A DNA stretch of 64,000 nucleotides from Ifrita kowaldi (GCA_013398055.1 VZRS01006708.1:63746-127745), one strand, 5' to 3'. Positions 47,353 through 62,689 are shown, counted from the stretch's first letter. A program made the numbers and translations. The notes: a model not told the origin generated them from the sequence alone.

Positions 47353-48777
47353 AAATTGCCGATTTGTATTGTCCTCAGTGCTGTATCTTGTTTTCCAAAT
47401 GACTGTAAAGTGAGATTTTTTTTTTTTTTACATGCACTGAAGAAAAGTAGTTGTGCCTGAATTGTCTCTGTGTCAATTTATACAAGTATGCAATTATTAT
47501 TTTAAATGCTGGTAAGTAGGGCTCAATCATGCTGGAGAGCAAACACAAAGCAATAATTAATCCTCATCTCAGAGATGCTACGTGTTAAAAAGACCTCATG
47601 GAAGTACAAGGAGAGGAAGCAACATAGTGGTGGCAACAGTTCATGTTAATGTCATGATTATTTAAATGATAGGATTTATTAAAGTTCTGCTGAACCAAAA
47701 GTCAAGAGAAGGCGGCAGATGTGTGTGGCATCCTGCATTTCTGTATCCAGCTAGGAGAATTCTAAATATGCTATGGACATGAAGATGAACATTTTAATGA
47801 AACACTGAGGTGTATGAATGTGATGAGGGAGGAAGGAGAGTGTTTCCTGGTGCTGGGCTGTCTGTGTTTATGGCAGTTATGTTTTCATACAGGAGTGCAC
47901 TGTTGTTTTACAGAGCTGCTTCCCCACCTAAAGAGACAGGGCTGGACACACCTGGGGAGTCTGATCCTACCAGAGTGTGGCCACAAATCTTGCACAGTAA
48001 AACCTATTGGACCACAGAAACCAGGAGGAAAGGTGGGGTGAGCTAGGACCCACACGTGCCATTGAAACAGTATCTGATCACTCTTCATGATTTTTGGATG
48101 CTTTCACAAACATGTCTTGGGACGCTTAGATCCTGGTCAGCCATGTATCTTCACATAACAGACATCCTCTTACTGAAGGCCAGCAGCAACCATTCTCCCT
48201 AACCTTGGAATTTCACTGCTTTGCTTAGGAAAAAAAAATTGTATTTCACTTGAAAATGAACAGAATGCCTTCCTGTAAACTTGCTACAGAAAGGACTATT
48301 TCTGCCTATATTTGGAAATGGCAACGCAGAGTAGAAAGTGGTGTTGCCCTGGAAAGGTGAAGATTTCAGTTTAAAAGCAAAGCACTTTTGCCAATATAGC
48401 TTGTGTAAAACAGGCTTGGATTTCTAGATGTTTACAAACCTAGGGTCTGCTGGCTGCCAGCACTTCCCAGATAGAGTTGTATGTTCTGATGCACAGTTTG
48501 GCAAAGGCATAAGCTTTTACTGTATATGAGAACTAACTGGAAACCACTATCCTTAGCATTGTAGGAGAGAATTATTTATATTACACATTAATTTATATTG
48601 TTATGACTATTATGCAAGTTAAAACTGTTTTATGCATATAAAAAAATTTCAGTATATATGCATATGCATGTGCTTGTCACTGCAATGCTATTAATTACAG
48701 GCCAACTGTGACTGATCTGGCAACCTCATAGTATGTCGGGGTCTCCTGGACTTTGGGCTGCCCGGTGGCCCTGAGTA

Positions 48778-48778
48778 N
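48778..48778. other. single undetermined base (possible contig join)
   Basis: An N that directly follows about 40 bp of unusually GC-rich sequence (48,738-48,777) in an AT-rich neighbourhood. Confidence 0.7.
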
Positions 48779-51700
48779 TCATGTGTTCTGATGATGTGAA
48801 TTTCTGCACTAATGTCTGTATTTCTTTTGAGAATGCCTCTCAGAACTCTGTAAGAGAGTCTACAGATTCTGAATGTTTACTGGCCTACTGCAAAAGATAA
48901 TCATTAATTTTTAGGAAATAATTTGTTTATTTAAAATAAAGATTGCAAAAATCTAGGCATACCTATGTTATTATGACTGTACAGCTGCAAAAAACCTTCA
49001 TAAAATCAACAGATAAAATTTTGAATAGTAGATAGACATTTATAATTCCTTTGAATGCAGTGAGTTTTGAAAATAGGCTGCAGCACAATTCAGTTAGTGG
49101 CCTAATTTTCAGGACTGTTGAAGTTAAAGCTTCTCTTCTGTTACTGAGCAAGAAACTTCAACATCACTAAGAAGCTTGCAGTTTCATGACAAGAATCTTT
49201 GTGAGGAGAAAATGGTTAACTGATTTTCATCTGATCAATATGAAGCTGATGTGAAATCTTTGCTATAGCAGCTCCCATGGAGGTGATGAGCTGCTAGATG
49301 AAGGGTTTACACTGGTGTTATTTTTGCTCCTTCACTTGTGTATTATGTGTATGTGATATAAAGGGGACTTGAATGCTTTCTTTGTTTCTTTCTCTCTGCC
49401 TAGAGGAGCTTGCAAGCTTAATGTTTGGTGCATGCCAGAGAGTCTCCGGCTCTGATGACTCTCTATTCACAGAGAATCCAAGTGATGTCTCCTAAAGACT
49501 GTGTCTAAGTTGATGTTGTTGCCTGAACAAAACCAGCTGAAGACTTTTTTCTTGTTCTTCATGAAAGGAGTGCCTATCTTTTTGCCTATACTTTTTGTTG
49601 AATCTGAGATTATCTCTGAAATGATCTTTATGTATCATGATTGAATAACCACATTCACAGCTTGGGGAGTATGCAGAGGCAAATTCTTGTAAACAGTAGT
49701 CAGAAAAAGAAAAAAGACATACCCAGATGGGCTGCGATTTCTAACACTACAGTCAAGCACAATGAACATGCAGATCAAAAATAAGTATGGCTTGTAGCTG
49801 TTTATGGAAATACAGCTAGGAAGAAGCTGTGAGGAGCAAGGTTTAGAGATAAAAATATGTAGGAATCTAACACAAAATTGTCTTGGGGACAATAGATATT
49901 CCTTGCTTCCATAAAAGCTTTTCTCTACTTCTAGTCAAATGTTTTGTGAAAAAAATAACTTACCTGGAGCAGTGGTATGTAGTGATATGTCTTAGTGCAA
50001 AGAAAATCTAGGAAGGGTTAAGGCAACTTCTCTAGATGGAGTTGAGGGAATATCTTGTGTCTGATCAAGAAATGATCAAAGGGAAATTATTTCTAGAGAT
50101 GTGAGCTTTCCTTTTCTCTACTACTAAGATAAAGAATGCCTGTTTTGTGTAGTTTCTGAGAAAAATAAGTCTGGATGAGTTGTTAAAACAGATTTTGCTA
50201 GTGTTCACTGATATTATTGATCTTTTTAGATAGCCTCACATGCTGTACAGAGTAATGCTAGAAACAGCCTTCAGCAAAAGCTAGAGGAGACCATCTGAAA
50301 TGATGGAGGGAGAAGTTGTACCTGTGCTTTACAGAAAAAACTTCCCTTTTACTAAAGTCCTGTCCTACATGATTGCTGGCTGTAATAACTGAATATGTTA
50401 GTGTTTAATCAGCTTTCTTCATGGGATCTGTGAAGTGCAGAATGATGTTTTATAGATTTGTGGGGTGGTGGGGGGGAAGTTACTTAATATTTTTGAGCAT
50501 CTCACTTTAGGTCCTTGCTCAGGACAAGAGCAATTTAATTCTCTGCTTAGGCAGAGATCTCCCAGGTTTTGTCAAATTCTTGATTTACATCAATGGAAGT
50601 GTTGGAATTAGTATTTTTCTGAGTCCTGACCAGAACAGCTTTCAAAAAGTCAACAAAATGGCAGTGAGTACCTTGTGTGTGTGTTTTTCTGTGAATGCAA
50701 AAACGTTGGATTTCAGAAGTTTTCAAACTGGCTGATGCTGATACTATAGTGGGTCTGGCAAACATTTAGGAAATACTTCCTTTAAGGACAAGATTGTCTG
50801 CAGCTGTGAGTAGAACTGGGAAATTATCTCTGTCCTTGAGGTGCAATCTTGACATCTATTTATTCTATTTGTTACTTGATGCTTCTATCTTTAAAGTGGC
50901 TTTAGTATCTCTCCTACTGGATGTTTCGAAGGCTGGCACATGTATACTGCCTTGAGCCTTTCAGATCCACAGCAAAAACGAATTGCAAAGGTTACCAGCT
51001 TTACTATTTGCTGGCAATCTGTATTCCTAAGGGTTAATACAAAAATAACTTTAGCTTAGCACAGTTGTCAGCCAATTTAAGGTGAAGATTTCAGAGATTA
51101 GTTCTGACAATCCTGTGGAACACACCATATGTCATCTTTTGAAAACTGAAGACAGTATTCCTTCTGGTCTTTGTTGAGAACTTAATGAGGTTACAAAAAT
51201 GTCCTCTGTCTTTTACAAGACACAAGGGTAGAAGGCCTTGATTTGAAAAATGCTGATGAACAATGTGTCTTTAGTGAGAAAACAAATTGAATTATGCTGC
51301 TGGTTCTGTTTCTATGGTGCCTCTCAAAAACAGTTTCATCACAAAATGATTTAATTGTAATCGCTCATGAACCCCACAATTTGTTTCAAGCCAGAGTGGA
51401 ATCCAGTAGAGATGACTGATTATTAGTTTCGAGTTTGCTTATCCATTTGAGGATATCTAACCCTGATGGGACAGACTAATAGCTGTAACAAAGGTGTAGG
51501 ATCTCTCAGCTGCAGAGCTGTTTCTGGCTGGGCTTCACTGGAGGAATGAGCCACGATCTTCCTCTGACTGAAAGACCTGACATGCCAACATCCCTCAGGC
51601 CAATTACAGTGTGATGATGTTTGCACTGTTTCACTGCTTCAGATATAACGAATGTTGCCCCGATGACACAACAATAGTCTTTATTATGAGAAAAGAGACT

Positions 51701-54700
51701 GGAAATAAACTGTGCATCCAGCTGCCTTGCTGGCTGTGTATTTTGCTGTCTGGGTCTCTGAAATGACGACTTGAAAGCTACCAGGTTGCTGTGCTACCTG
51801 CTCTGATCATTTTGTAGATGTGTACCTCTTTCACCTACCAAATAGTTAGCCAAAAATATTTCTAAGTAAAGTTTTAAATATTAGAAAATCCTGAAAAATC
51901 AGTCTTTAGGGTTTGACTATTTTTCTTATATACTTAATATTCTGTCAACTAAATTGGACTAAAATACTTGCATTTTGTATCTGTCTAGCAAGTTACAGTT
52001 GAGAAGTACTTGTAGATATTTTCCTTCCTTTTTAAATAAAAATTTCCTCATTTTAAACAAAAATCATCCACAATTTCTGCTGTTCATTTGATCTTTTATT
52101 TTTTAATCAAACTTAAATTTTGAAATATAGGATTTAGAGATGACACTAGGTTGTTCTTAATTTAAAACTAAACCAGGAAAATAAAGGAGAGCTCATCACT
52201 TATTTTTTCTTTCCCTCTTGAAAGTATTTCAAGCAACAGAGATGAGAAATATGTCATAAATGAAACCAAAATGATGTTAGAAATAAAGTAGTTTTTTGAG
52301 CCTGTTGGATTTGGATCAAGAGATTGGATCTTCTTCTGACTTTGCTATTGATTTCCTAGGTGACAGTGTTTAACTTCTCTATATGTTTGTGCAGTAGCTC
52401 TTATCTCATACGATTTTCTTATACTTTGCATCCATATTTTTTTATTAACTGACATGTAGAGGGAGGGGAAAAGTAAATAAGGTGCAAAGGGAGACACTGA
52501 TTCCTTACTTGTCCAAATGCTATCAAACTATGAGAAAACTTGCTTTCTGAAAAGAGTAATAACCTGCAGAATACAACACTGATAAATCTAAATGGATTGA
52601 AGTCTGTGTATATTTAAGATGAATGATCAAAAGAGCCAAGTGGCACAAAGCAGAAATGGGATGAGAAACAGCAGTAACAATGAAGGCAATTAGTTTACTT
52701 TCTCTGAGAGAACAAGATGCTTGCTGCCAACTAAACATCAAACTGCCTGGCAGCTGGGGATGGTGTGTGAGGGGGCAGGAGCAGAGTGGTGAATTGGCAG
52801 CGGTTATCCTTTCTCTGTTTCCCAAAGAGGTTCTGGGCCTGGAGCAGATGGGAGAAGCACACTCCTTCCTGGAGAAGAGGGACTGACCTGCCTTCCAGGA
52901 CAGAGGGGACCTGCACTGCTGACCCGAAACTTGCTGCAGGTGGCTCCTCTCTGGAGGTTCTCCTGGAAGTGCCTGCAGCCCAGATCCCGGAGATTAATTA
53001 GTACTTTACTAAAAGCCAGAATATCAGGATGCCTTTAAGACTGATGAGATGACTTCTTGACAAGGTGAACGAGACGGGAGGGTTTGGTGAGCAGGGATTG
53101 ATGTCTTCCAAAATATGAGATTTGAATGTCTGATTTCTACGTTGAAAATGTAGCTCAGGGTGATGGCTCAGCCTGCCTGTGATGTGAAACACAAAGTAAG
53201 AAAACAGTGATGTGCCTGTTGAACTGAGAAAGATAGAAAGCTAGAAATGGTGCCCCGGGGCTGTTGGCCTGTAGGAATGGATTACTAGTAGTTGAATATC
53301 AATGGAATTTAAATTCTGTGATGAAACTGTCCTTGGACAACTTTGTAGGAGATACATTTGGGTCTTAAAAGGCAACTAAACTAAGAACAAGTCATCATCT
53401 CATATTCCAGAACCTAGCCTGTGATGGAAACTCTTTTCATTGAGCAAAGCTAATATGAGCAGCTTTATTTTTTGCTGATAGTGAACCATGAGGGCAATTT
53501 ACATTTGGGTTTTTTTAACAGATATTATTTACCATATCTTTGCTATGTAATCACTCATAAATTCAGACAGAGTGCAAGGCCTTCCTAGCCTAGATTTAGG
53601 GGTTTCAAGTAAATGAGGTACATGAGACTGCTTAACAGAAACCTTTTCTTATGGGGAATTATTATCCAAATTAAAAGTACTTCTATGTACATTTTGTACA
53701 GAAAAAGCAGGAACAGAGACATGAGCCTTTACTTTCACAGCATGTGTGTGATTTATCAGGCATTGCATTCTTTCCCTTTCCTTAGGTCAGCTACAGCATG
53801 CAGTGAGGGGTGTAAGATGCTTTTTATGGGGTTGCCTTTTTTTTTTCCTCCTTTCTATTACCCGAGATGTTTTGCACACATATGTCAACATAGCTTTTGT
53901 TAAGACTGCTTTAGAATTAGCACTATTAAAACAAACTATTGGATTTAAAGTTTCTATGTTGCTAGGATGAGTTCTCTGTTGTGGTAAAAAATTATAAATT
54001 ATTTTCACAGAAAAGACTAATGCATGAAAATACTTGTTACTCTGAGAGACGACAGTTCTATGGTATTATATTTCGAAAAGCTGCCAAAAAATACTGTATG
54101 AATAACTAGCAATGCTCTGAAATGTCTAGTGCTGTGCCTGCAAATTGCTCCTTGGCATGAAATGTGTTTTGCAGCTGTTATAAAGGTACATCAAAGCCTG
54201 GGCTGGGGGAAAATTCAAACTGGCAGGCAAAGAAAAAAGTCCTGGGTGCAAATAGTTGATCTGCCCAGAGTGAGATGAAGCCAAATATTGTTTGTTCTGC
54301 ATTGTCTGACAGAAGCACTGAGCAAAAAGTACACGCAGGCCAAATTTGCTGCTTGCATAAACAAGCTGAATGTCACTGGAGTCAGCTGTTTGCACCAACA
54401 GCGAATTTGCCTTCCAGGTTTTAAATGATTCCTACATTCTTTAATGTCAGAACATAAAACAATGCTCATTACAGGGTCTAAATTAACTAATTATGCAAGT
54501 TTCCTGTTTCTTGCTGCAGAGGTGGGAGGAAGGCTCCTTGTACTACTGAGGAACCTTCTGCCCTGGTTTTTATCACTTGGATCTGGCACAGGGAGGTTCT
54601 CTGTGAAGCTGTGCAGGGAGAGATGGACATAAAGGCTCAGGGTCCTTGCCCAAATGCAAAGAGAGTCCCCTGGCAAGGCCCATGGGAGGGTCAAACTGGA

Positions 54701-57700
54701 GAATGCAAATGAGCTGTGAGGCTGCAGCAGGGGAGGTGAGGAAATGTTTTTATTCCCTCTCTCTTGACTGGGTCAGACTTGGGGCCCTTGGGTGTTGCTT
54801 CTCCCCACTTGTGCACATGCCACAGCCCTTAGCTCTGCACTGTCTGTTCGGATCAGTCCTAAGGATATTTTGAATGGACTGCTCTAAGGCCTGCCTTAAT
54901 TTTGCTTTTCTTTAGCCCTCTTGGGTTGGTGGATGGGTAGTATTAGGAGCCTACATGGGGGCTCAGTGAGGGGCCAGTCAGAATTTTTGTTGCTGCCACC
55001 CATGTCAGCCTTCCCTCCCTCCCATGCTCTTGCCCTGTTATCCTGCAAGGAGAGGAGGTAAAAAACTAGGAAAATCACTTCTGAGTAGGGAGTACTCTGC
55101 AGGATGCATCCTGACACAAGGGACTTGATCCTCACCGTGTATAGAAATGTGACGGTAATTGAAATCTGGTTTATTTTTCAAATCCCTAAGTATTAATACT
55201 AACACATTAACTTAATTTACAGGCAAAGAGAATAGTTTTGCCTGATAACAATGGTGTAATATACCATCCACATCTGTTAGTAAGGTCCTCTGGGAGCTTC
55301 TCTCTATTTAACTCTCTCTGTAATGATCTTGCTTTCACTGTTGTTGGGTTTTGTGTGATTACCCATCTTACAACAAGGGCAGAAATTAGTTTGGTTTTTA
55401 AAAAATTTTATTTTAATGATTCTGCTTTAAGTGACTTGATGTTATTGAAAGACTGATTGTTTAAAATAAAATACTATCACAACCCCTTCCTTCCCCAAAA
55501 CAATGAAACTCTTTAGTGGGGACAATTGCACTGAGAGCTTGTTTGTTTATTTTCCATCTGGCCATTTGCAGAACAAGAATGTAATTCTTGTTACTTTTGA
55601 ACATCGTCAGTTTTCTACAGATTTTTAAAAAAATATAGAATTCTGTGTTTTGCACAGGCACAGTGAAACATTTTGCTTCAGAAAAATAATTCATAGTTCA
55701 AATGTTTTTGGATGATTTCACTTAATCTTGTTCTTATCAGCTTCCTCATGGGAACTAGATGTAACTGATTAGCTGAATTGCCTTGCTTTGCTCTGTCTTC
55801 CATGTCATCATGGCCTGCAGGAGAGAAAACCAGTAAGAATAAATACTGGAAATTCCTATGACACTGGAACAACCTCTTTTTTCTCATTAGCTTTACTCTG
55901 TTTCTTAACCTTTTATTATTTCTTTTATTGAATATTGGTGTACCCTGTGCTTTATAAAACATATGACAAAGACTCTGCCGTGTGGCCCCTATAAAATACT
56001 TGACTGAAAATGCAGGATGGATGAAGCTTAGTGAAAGGACATGGACTTAGTCCCCCACATTCACATGTTTCAGCAAGATGAGTTTTTAGGAAGTATTTGA
56101 ATGAGAAGCAATCGTTCAATAACTGCGGAGTGCTAATGAGGGGTACAGCAGTTTTTGCTTTGCCTGGAAACAAAAATTCAAGCTCCCGAGTGAAAACTTG
56201 GCATTGGGGCAGAAATTGTCATTTTATTTGAAACTGATTCTGTATATAGTTAATATGTTTGTTCTAAGGATTTAGCTTCAGTAAAAGGCATAAATGATTT
56301 GGCAGATGAGGAGGGTTTGCAACATTAAATAGTGAAGGTTAATGTGCCAAAGCTGATTCCCCTGTCAATGTTGCCCTAGAAAAACCAAAACTTACTTGTG
56401 GAACCTGGAATAGGACTTTGAGAAACAGGCAATTATCCTTTGATTTGGGATGAGTCCCCATCAAGAACCAGTGTGGAACAGGCTTCTGCCACTGATATGA
56501 ACTACTGACGCTTCCCTGAAGGAAACTGTAGCTTTTTATTTCGGAATGGCACAGAGAAAAATATGTCAGCAATGCCTGAATAAACAAGAGACTTAAGAGA
56601 TGGGAATGAAAAAGTTGGTTATATGAACTTTGCATTTTGGTGCAGTAGCTTCCTTTACTGTCACACAATTTCTGTTTATGAGCATATTTTCGGCTTCAAA
56701 TTTTTGTATATAAATGAAGATAAAATTAATTCTATACTTCACATGCAGCTACAATTTGAAAGACTGAAGTCATCCATTTATTAGTAAGTGTTGTGTGTTA
56801 GAAATGACTCATGGTGAACACAGCCACTAGGAAAAATCTAAAGCCCTCAATTTACTAGTCTATTTCTGCACAATTTTGCTTTTGCACATAAATCAGAAGG
56901 AAGCAGTCCTACTACCATTTTCTAAATGGCCCTTTTTATTCCATGTGTATAGGCTTCCAAGCTTACTAATAACCTCTTGAGGTTGAACTGGTTTGGATCA
57001 GGCCTTTAATGTGATCTACATTAATGCAGGTAGATATAAAACTATGTGGAACAATAATACTTTGAAGACTCTGTTGTTTGTCAGCAAGTCATTTCTTGAG
57101 CTATATATCTTGATTTTCAGACCACTACAATCAAGACATATATATATTTTTTTTCTACAGGCTTCCATTGAATCAGCTATATTTCCCAACTGTTTTTTTA
57201 CTGCAAAATGACATAAGAAAGAGCTTTAAATTTCTGTTGTTGGAGACAAAGGCAGAACTGCTGGGCAAAGGAAAGGAGGCAACCAGAATTTCACATAGAA
57301 ATCAATCTGATAAATAATGGAAAACTCTGGGACTTCGAGCACTATATTTTCTGCACTGAATCTTTCTGGAGGTTGTTCATTTTACTAGGTTTTGTTTTAA
57401 AAGTAATGCTGTAAATTTTGGGAGAAACTGGAGGCATAGCTTCCAGATTAATGGCATTTTGTAAGGAAGGTGCATTCTATTTAATATGTGTAGTTGGATT
57501 TTTCTAAAGCAATTCAATATAAATACCTTGTAGATCTAGGTCTTAAAGTTTCATTTCCATCTGCATTGACTGCTTTAGTAGATCTTTGGATAAATGTCTA
57601 AAGAGCTTGGAAGGCAGAATAAGTATTTGATCCACTGAAATCTTCAGCTTTCTCCCAGAAAAAGATCAAGAGCAAATACTATTTTTACTGCTGCTTTCAC

Positions 57701-60700
57701 ATGTATGATTACTGAAAAGACATCTATAATAATGCTCAAGGAGAATGGGTGTTGCATCTATTATGCAAGTATTATAATGTTTCTAAACCAGATAAAAATA
57801 ATGTTCTCAATAGACACTACAAAATGAACTCCAATCTAATTGCTCTCAACACTATATTAAATCACTCCCATTTGCACCTCGCTAATGATTTCAGATGTTC
57901 AAACAAGCCATTTTTAAACTGATCAAAGTCTATTGCAGTTCTAACACTGATTCATTTCACCATCTAATCAGGTCTCCGACAAATTCCTGAGTACTCATTC
58001 CCTTGGAAGTAATTTGCAAGTGGTAATACTCAGGGTATTATGAATTGGTGCAACACCCAGCTGCTTGGTAAGAGATACAGCAAAAAGCCTGTGTTTACAA
58101 GAGCATAAAGGATAAGCTCACTTGGCCAAACTCATTGTTCATGCCATGACAATAGAGCAGACTTTGCATGTATACCTGAATGTGGCTTTGTACCTGGTTC
58201 TCAATGATTTTTGTAGATGTATAGCTGTTACAGCATCTCAGGATATGAATGCCTTTGGCATTCTTGTTCTTTAGTGATTTCCCCCACTGTGGCTTCTTCA
58301 GAGGAGGGTGGAGATGAGGGAAGTGTTTCTCTGGCACTGTCCTGTACATGACAGGTGTATGAAGATGTATGAAAGTCTAGCTTTACTGGACAGGAAGCGG
58401 TTTCTGTGTTTGTGTATTCCAGGCCTTCTACGACTATTGCTAACTAAAATTCTTTTGGGCTTCCACCATTCCTTGTGCCAGAACCTCACAGCTCCCATGT
58501 GTTTTTCCAAATGCTACATTTGCATAGAATTCCCAAGAAGTTCATTCTCACCCTGCCTGCAAGTTGAGCTCAGACTGTGTTTCGCAAAGCAGCATCTTGG
58601 ACAACAGCTTTGGGTCTTGCAATGTGTTACTAAAGGAATGTTTATTTGTTCCCTCATCTAAATGGGCTGGCCAGTGATCGACACGGATCTGTCTTTTTAA
58701 TAGAAACAGGGCATTAGTTTGTATACAGTAAAAACCTGTTAACTTGACCATGGAGTTAACTGTAATCGTAAGGCACTGGTAACCTTCAGTTTGTACCATG
58801 TAATTTCATCACCTCTTCTTTGTCTTTCACTTTGAATTTCCCTCCAAGAGAATTTCCCTCCCAACAGAAGGCTGTTTGGCCATGCATATTGAGGAATTTG
58901 CAGTATTAAGTTGGACCATGTTGAACAGATTAATGATTTTCCAAGAATTTGTTACTGCTATTTTTCCAAGGAATATTCAAGTACACTTTTATTTAAAGTT
59001 AGAAATAATTGCTTTTCATATCCATTTTGCTGGTTTTATTGAAAATACAATTTCCATAATTTTAATGGCTCCAGAATAAGGATCTACTTATTGTACTTAG
59101 CTGTCCTTTGTAAGTTTGTAGTAGAGACTTTACTGATGCCAGAGCTGAGCTGACATCTGCAAAATGGTGTTTGCTAGCCTGCCACTTCTGCTCAGGAAAT
59201 ACTAATCAATTGGACTAGAGCCACTTAGGATGCTTACATGCAAAAATTCTAGCTGTTCTTCATCACTTGTTAATTAAACAGACAAAATTCTATCCATAGT
59301 TAAGGTCAGACATTCTGCTAGCTAATGACTTGTATGCATTGACTGAAGCACTGCAGAATTTTTCCCTTAGTGATCTTTTTAAAATACTTAAAATTGAGAA
59401 GAGATTCCTAACTAGATAATAATGGTCTTTGCACGTCAAATTAAGTCCAAATATGCCACGTTGTTTGCTTTGATTTAGGAATGATTTAAAGTTCAAACTT
59501 CATAAAATAACACACCTCAAATCTGAATAACTCAGAGAACTCTGCAAGTACAAATGATTTGGATAGAAATAAACTTCTGCTGGGGAGGATTTAAAATAGG
59601 AAATGCATTTAAAAAGGAAACAAATTAAAAATATCAGCAAATGGACTCTAATTTTGTTGTAACAGTAGAAAAGGTAGAGAAAATGTCTTATGAAGAGTGC
59701 AGAAAATTGCATGAAAAACCAGTGGAACTGTGAGGATTTTTCATATCTGTGAGTCAGGACCACTGCCCACCTTCATCCTGGTTCCCACCTGCACACACAT
59801 TTTGAGAGAGTCCCCTCACACAGGCATTAGGCAGCAACCAGGGCAGAGACTTTCACACAGATCTTGTGAACATTATCCTGTAGAATTAGAGAGGGCACCA
59901 CTCCTTGTCCACTTTGCCTCTGGGTCATGGATCTAATGGGCAGATTCCTGGTATTGGTAAGGATTCGTTAGACTTGCACTAAAACCAGATACAGGATTAG
60001 AGTGCAGCCTGCTCCAAGGGCCTGAGCCAGAGGAGTAAAATTTTATTGGGGATGTGGATGGATCTTGATCATCAGCTATAGGGGCAAAGCTGTGAGTTCC
60101 CATTTATGACCTGCTTAAAAGGAGGTTTTAAGTCTTTCTGCAGAGTAAAAAATTTGGTGCTGTCTGTGTTTAAATTTGTCGTCTGGAGAAAAAGGTTTAT
60201 TCTCTCCTTCAAGAGCAAAAATTCTGGAGCTTTAAATTTAGTCTTTTACCTTGCCTGACAGTAGAGGGTGTCTAGAAGGCTCCTAACATTTGAAAGTTGC
60301 ATTTGCCTGGCACCTTTGCTCCAAAATACTCAACTGGGAGCACCAAATAGCAGACCAGTCTGGATGTACATATTTTCCCTTGCATTGAAGCACTGTGTAT
60401 AATTATCTTGAATAGATAGCATAATTTCATTAAAGAACTAATAGTGCTCAAAACAGCTAAAAGATATTTTGAAGATCTTTCAACCTAGTACTTTCACATC
60501 AAGTTCCATCTTAGCCTTTGTACAAACACTTCCTATCAAAATTATGCTGAAGGGAAGCTGATATTTAACAATAAATGTTATGAAAGAATATCTGTATTGT
60601 GAAATGGAGCAAAAAACCCCAACAAATTAGTACCAGGTTTCCAACTTCACCCACAGCATTTTGGCAGATTTCACAGTCATTTTCCATAGCTGGAGTACAT

Positions 60701-62689
60701 TCTGAAAGAACAGAGATAAAAGATACCTGAGAAAGAGTTGATACATAGTGCAGGCTTAAATAACATTTAATTTTCAAATCTAGAAATGAAAGAACTACAG
60801 ATTTGTTGTAAAGGAACTGGCGACATAACTGAAAATACAGCTACAAATTCACATGTATTTGAAATACTTTATTTCCTGTTATAAGCATAGTGAAATATTG
60901 AAGCATTTGATGAACAGCAGTAGGTTGTGTTTTGGGGTTTTTTTAAATGATTAATGCAGTGCCCCATTGATAAGTGATGTAATTGCTACCTTTCCTATAT
61001 TCTGGCTTTTCTAGCTATAAAATCTCAAATATTGAGAACTATATTTACACTTCTGATGAAATAAATTTGACTCTTGGCAACAGATGGGCTGCATGGATGC
61101 AAAATAGTGTACTAGCTGTAGTTCCAGTCACAAAATGGTTTTATGGACAAGCTACCCTAAGCCTATTATGAGAAGAGCTACAGCAAGTTGTTATGGTAAC
61201 TGGAGTTGTACAGTAACAGGGTAGGATTAAATACTTGATTTTTTCCCCCATGTGGACTTCTGTGAAGCATTGTTTTCCACATACAAGAAAGAAAAACATT
61301 TCAGAAGAAAATTAATGAAAAATAGCCCAGTTGAATGTTTGGATAAATTGGCTGTGGTACTTTCATGAAAAGCCTTTACCCTCACAAATGACAGGTCTTG
61401 TCTCCTTTCAGGCAGAGATGAATAAATTTACTCCACTGAAAGTCAGTGTTTGCTTTGATTGGATGCTTTTCAGTACATTGCTGCTTTTTGCTGTTCCAGT
61501 TTTATTACTGCTGGTATGGTGACACTGTTTCCATAGTTTTGCTTAGAGGGTGTTTGCATCATGAAATTTTGTGTCTCTGGGATATTATGTTTATGTTGCC
61601 ATACTGCTGCAACAGGGGCCTGGAAGCTGGAAGGACTCAGAAAAGTGGCGGGCAAGATGGATGGGATTGTGGCTGTCCTTCTTCTAAAGCCCGTGACAGC
61701 CATGTGGCACTTTGGTTATTCTGAATTCCCTTTGATAAGGATATTTTTCTTTCATAGTTTAAAACTTGCTTGAACCATGTTTAACAGGGACATAAATGAA
61801 TGTTTCTATGATAATTTTCAGTATAAGTCATTTATTTGAGTCCTGCTTTTGTGTAAGACTGCTTGTCACTCTCATGCCTGTAGGATCTCTTTCATATGGA
61901 TTTATGTACAATTTTTGAGGGAGGTAACTTTTTTTCAGCAGTATATCACAGTGTTTGATAAGTTCCTAGTATGTTCTTTGTCTTATGAGAAGTCTGGTTG
62001 CTTTTGTTCCATGAAGTATCTTTTAAAATTCCTCCTGCAGATTGAATATGTTGACAAACCCTATAGCACTTTTACCAGAATTCTGACTCTGGCTATCTAA
62101 GGCTCTTTTGAATTTAAAGTGTTTACTAATATGTTGCTAGAAATGCTGAAGTTTTTAGAATTTAGGTTGCTAAACAGGCTCCACAAATTGCCTTGGACAC
62201 TCTGGTTACCAATTCAGTAGGATTAGAACTGGTCAATTTTGTCATGAGTGTTTTATTCCAAAGTACTTTACTCTGAACATTTGCAGTCTGCTTGAATTGT
62301 AGCGGTGCTCAGAAATAAGAATTAAACTTTACTGACGATCAGAGCAATCCTCTGGTTCTTCAGTTTCTCTCCTCTTTGCAGTTAAAACCTAGAGTTATAC
62401 AAAACACTACAAATCAAAGGTTGAGTAAATGTCTTTCAAAACAAAGGGGGTCTCCATTATGCTGATATTTCTTGTAATGAATTCCCCTCTTCAGATTCAT
62501 AAATTTAAGTGTGTGTCACTTAAAAATTTAGGACTGAACACTAGGGAATATAAAGCAGACAGTGTATATAAAATATGCCAAGAAATAAAAAAAGAATAAC
62601 AGTGTAGATTGCAAGATATCATCCTGATAGAGAATGATAAAATATGCATGGTTCAGATGACAATAACACAAATAAAATGCAACATTTTA
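48779..62689. other. gene-free stretch (gene desert)
   Basis: About 14 kb with no recognisable exon or mobile element. Slightly GC-richer patches occur at 52,730-52,990 and 54,520-54,850. Stretches 54,150-54,420 and 57,820-57,990 look like conserved noncoding DNA. The many short open frames overlap on both strands and none has a recognisable domain. Confidence 0.65.

Larger units (their letters stand above)
44233..48777. other. gene-free stretch with low-complexity and a candidate conserved element
   Basis: Contains a G/T low-complexity tract (45,351-45,422), a candidate conserved element (46,040-46,380), a decayed CR1 scrap (47,238-47,311), and an (ATCT)n-like tract at 47,316-47,352. Open frames under 80 codons are not supported by anything else. 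Confidence 0.65.
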
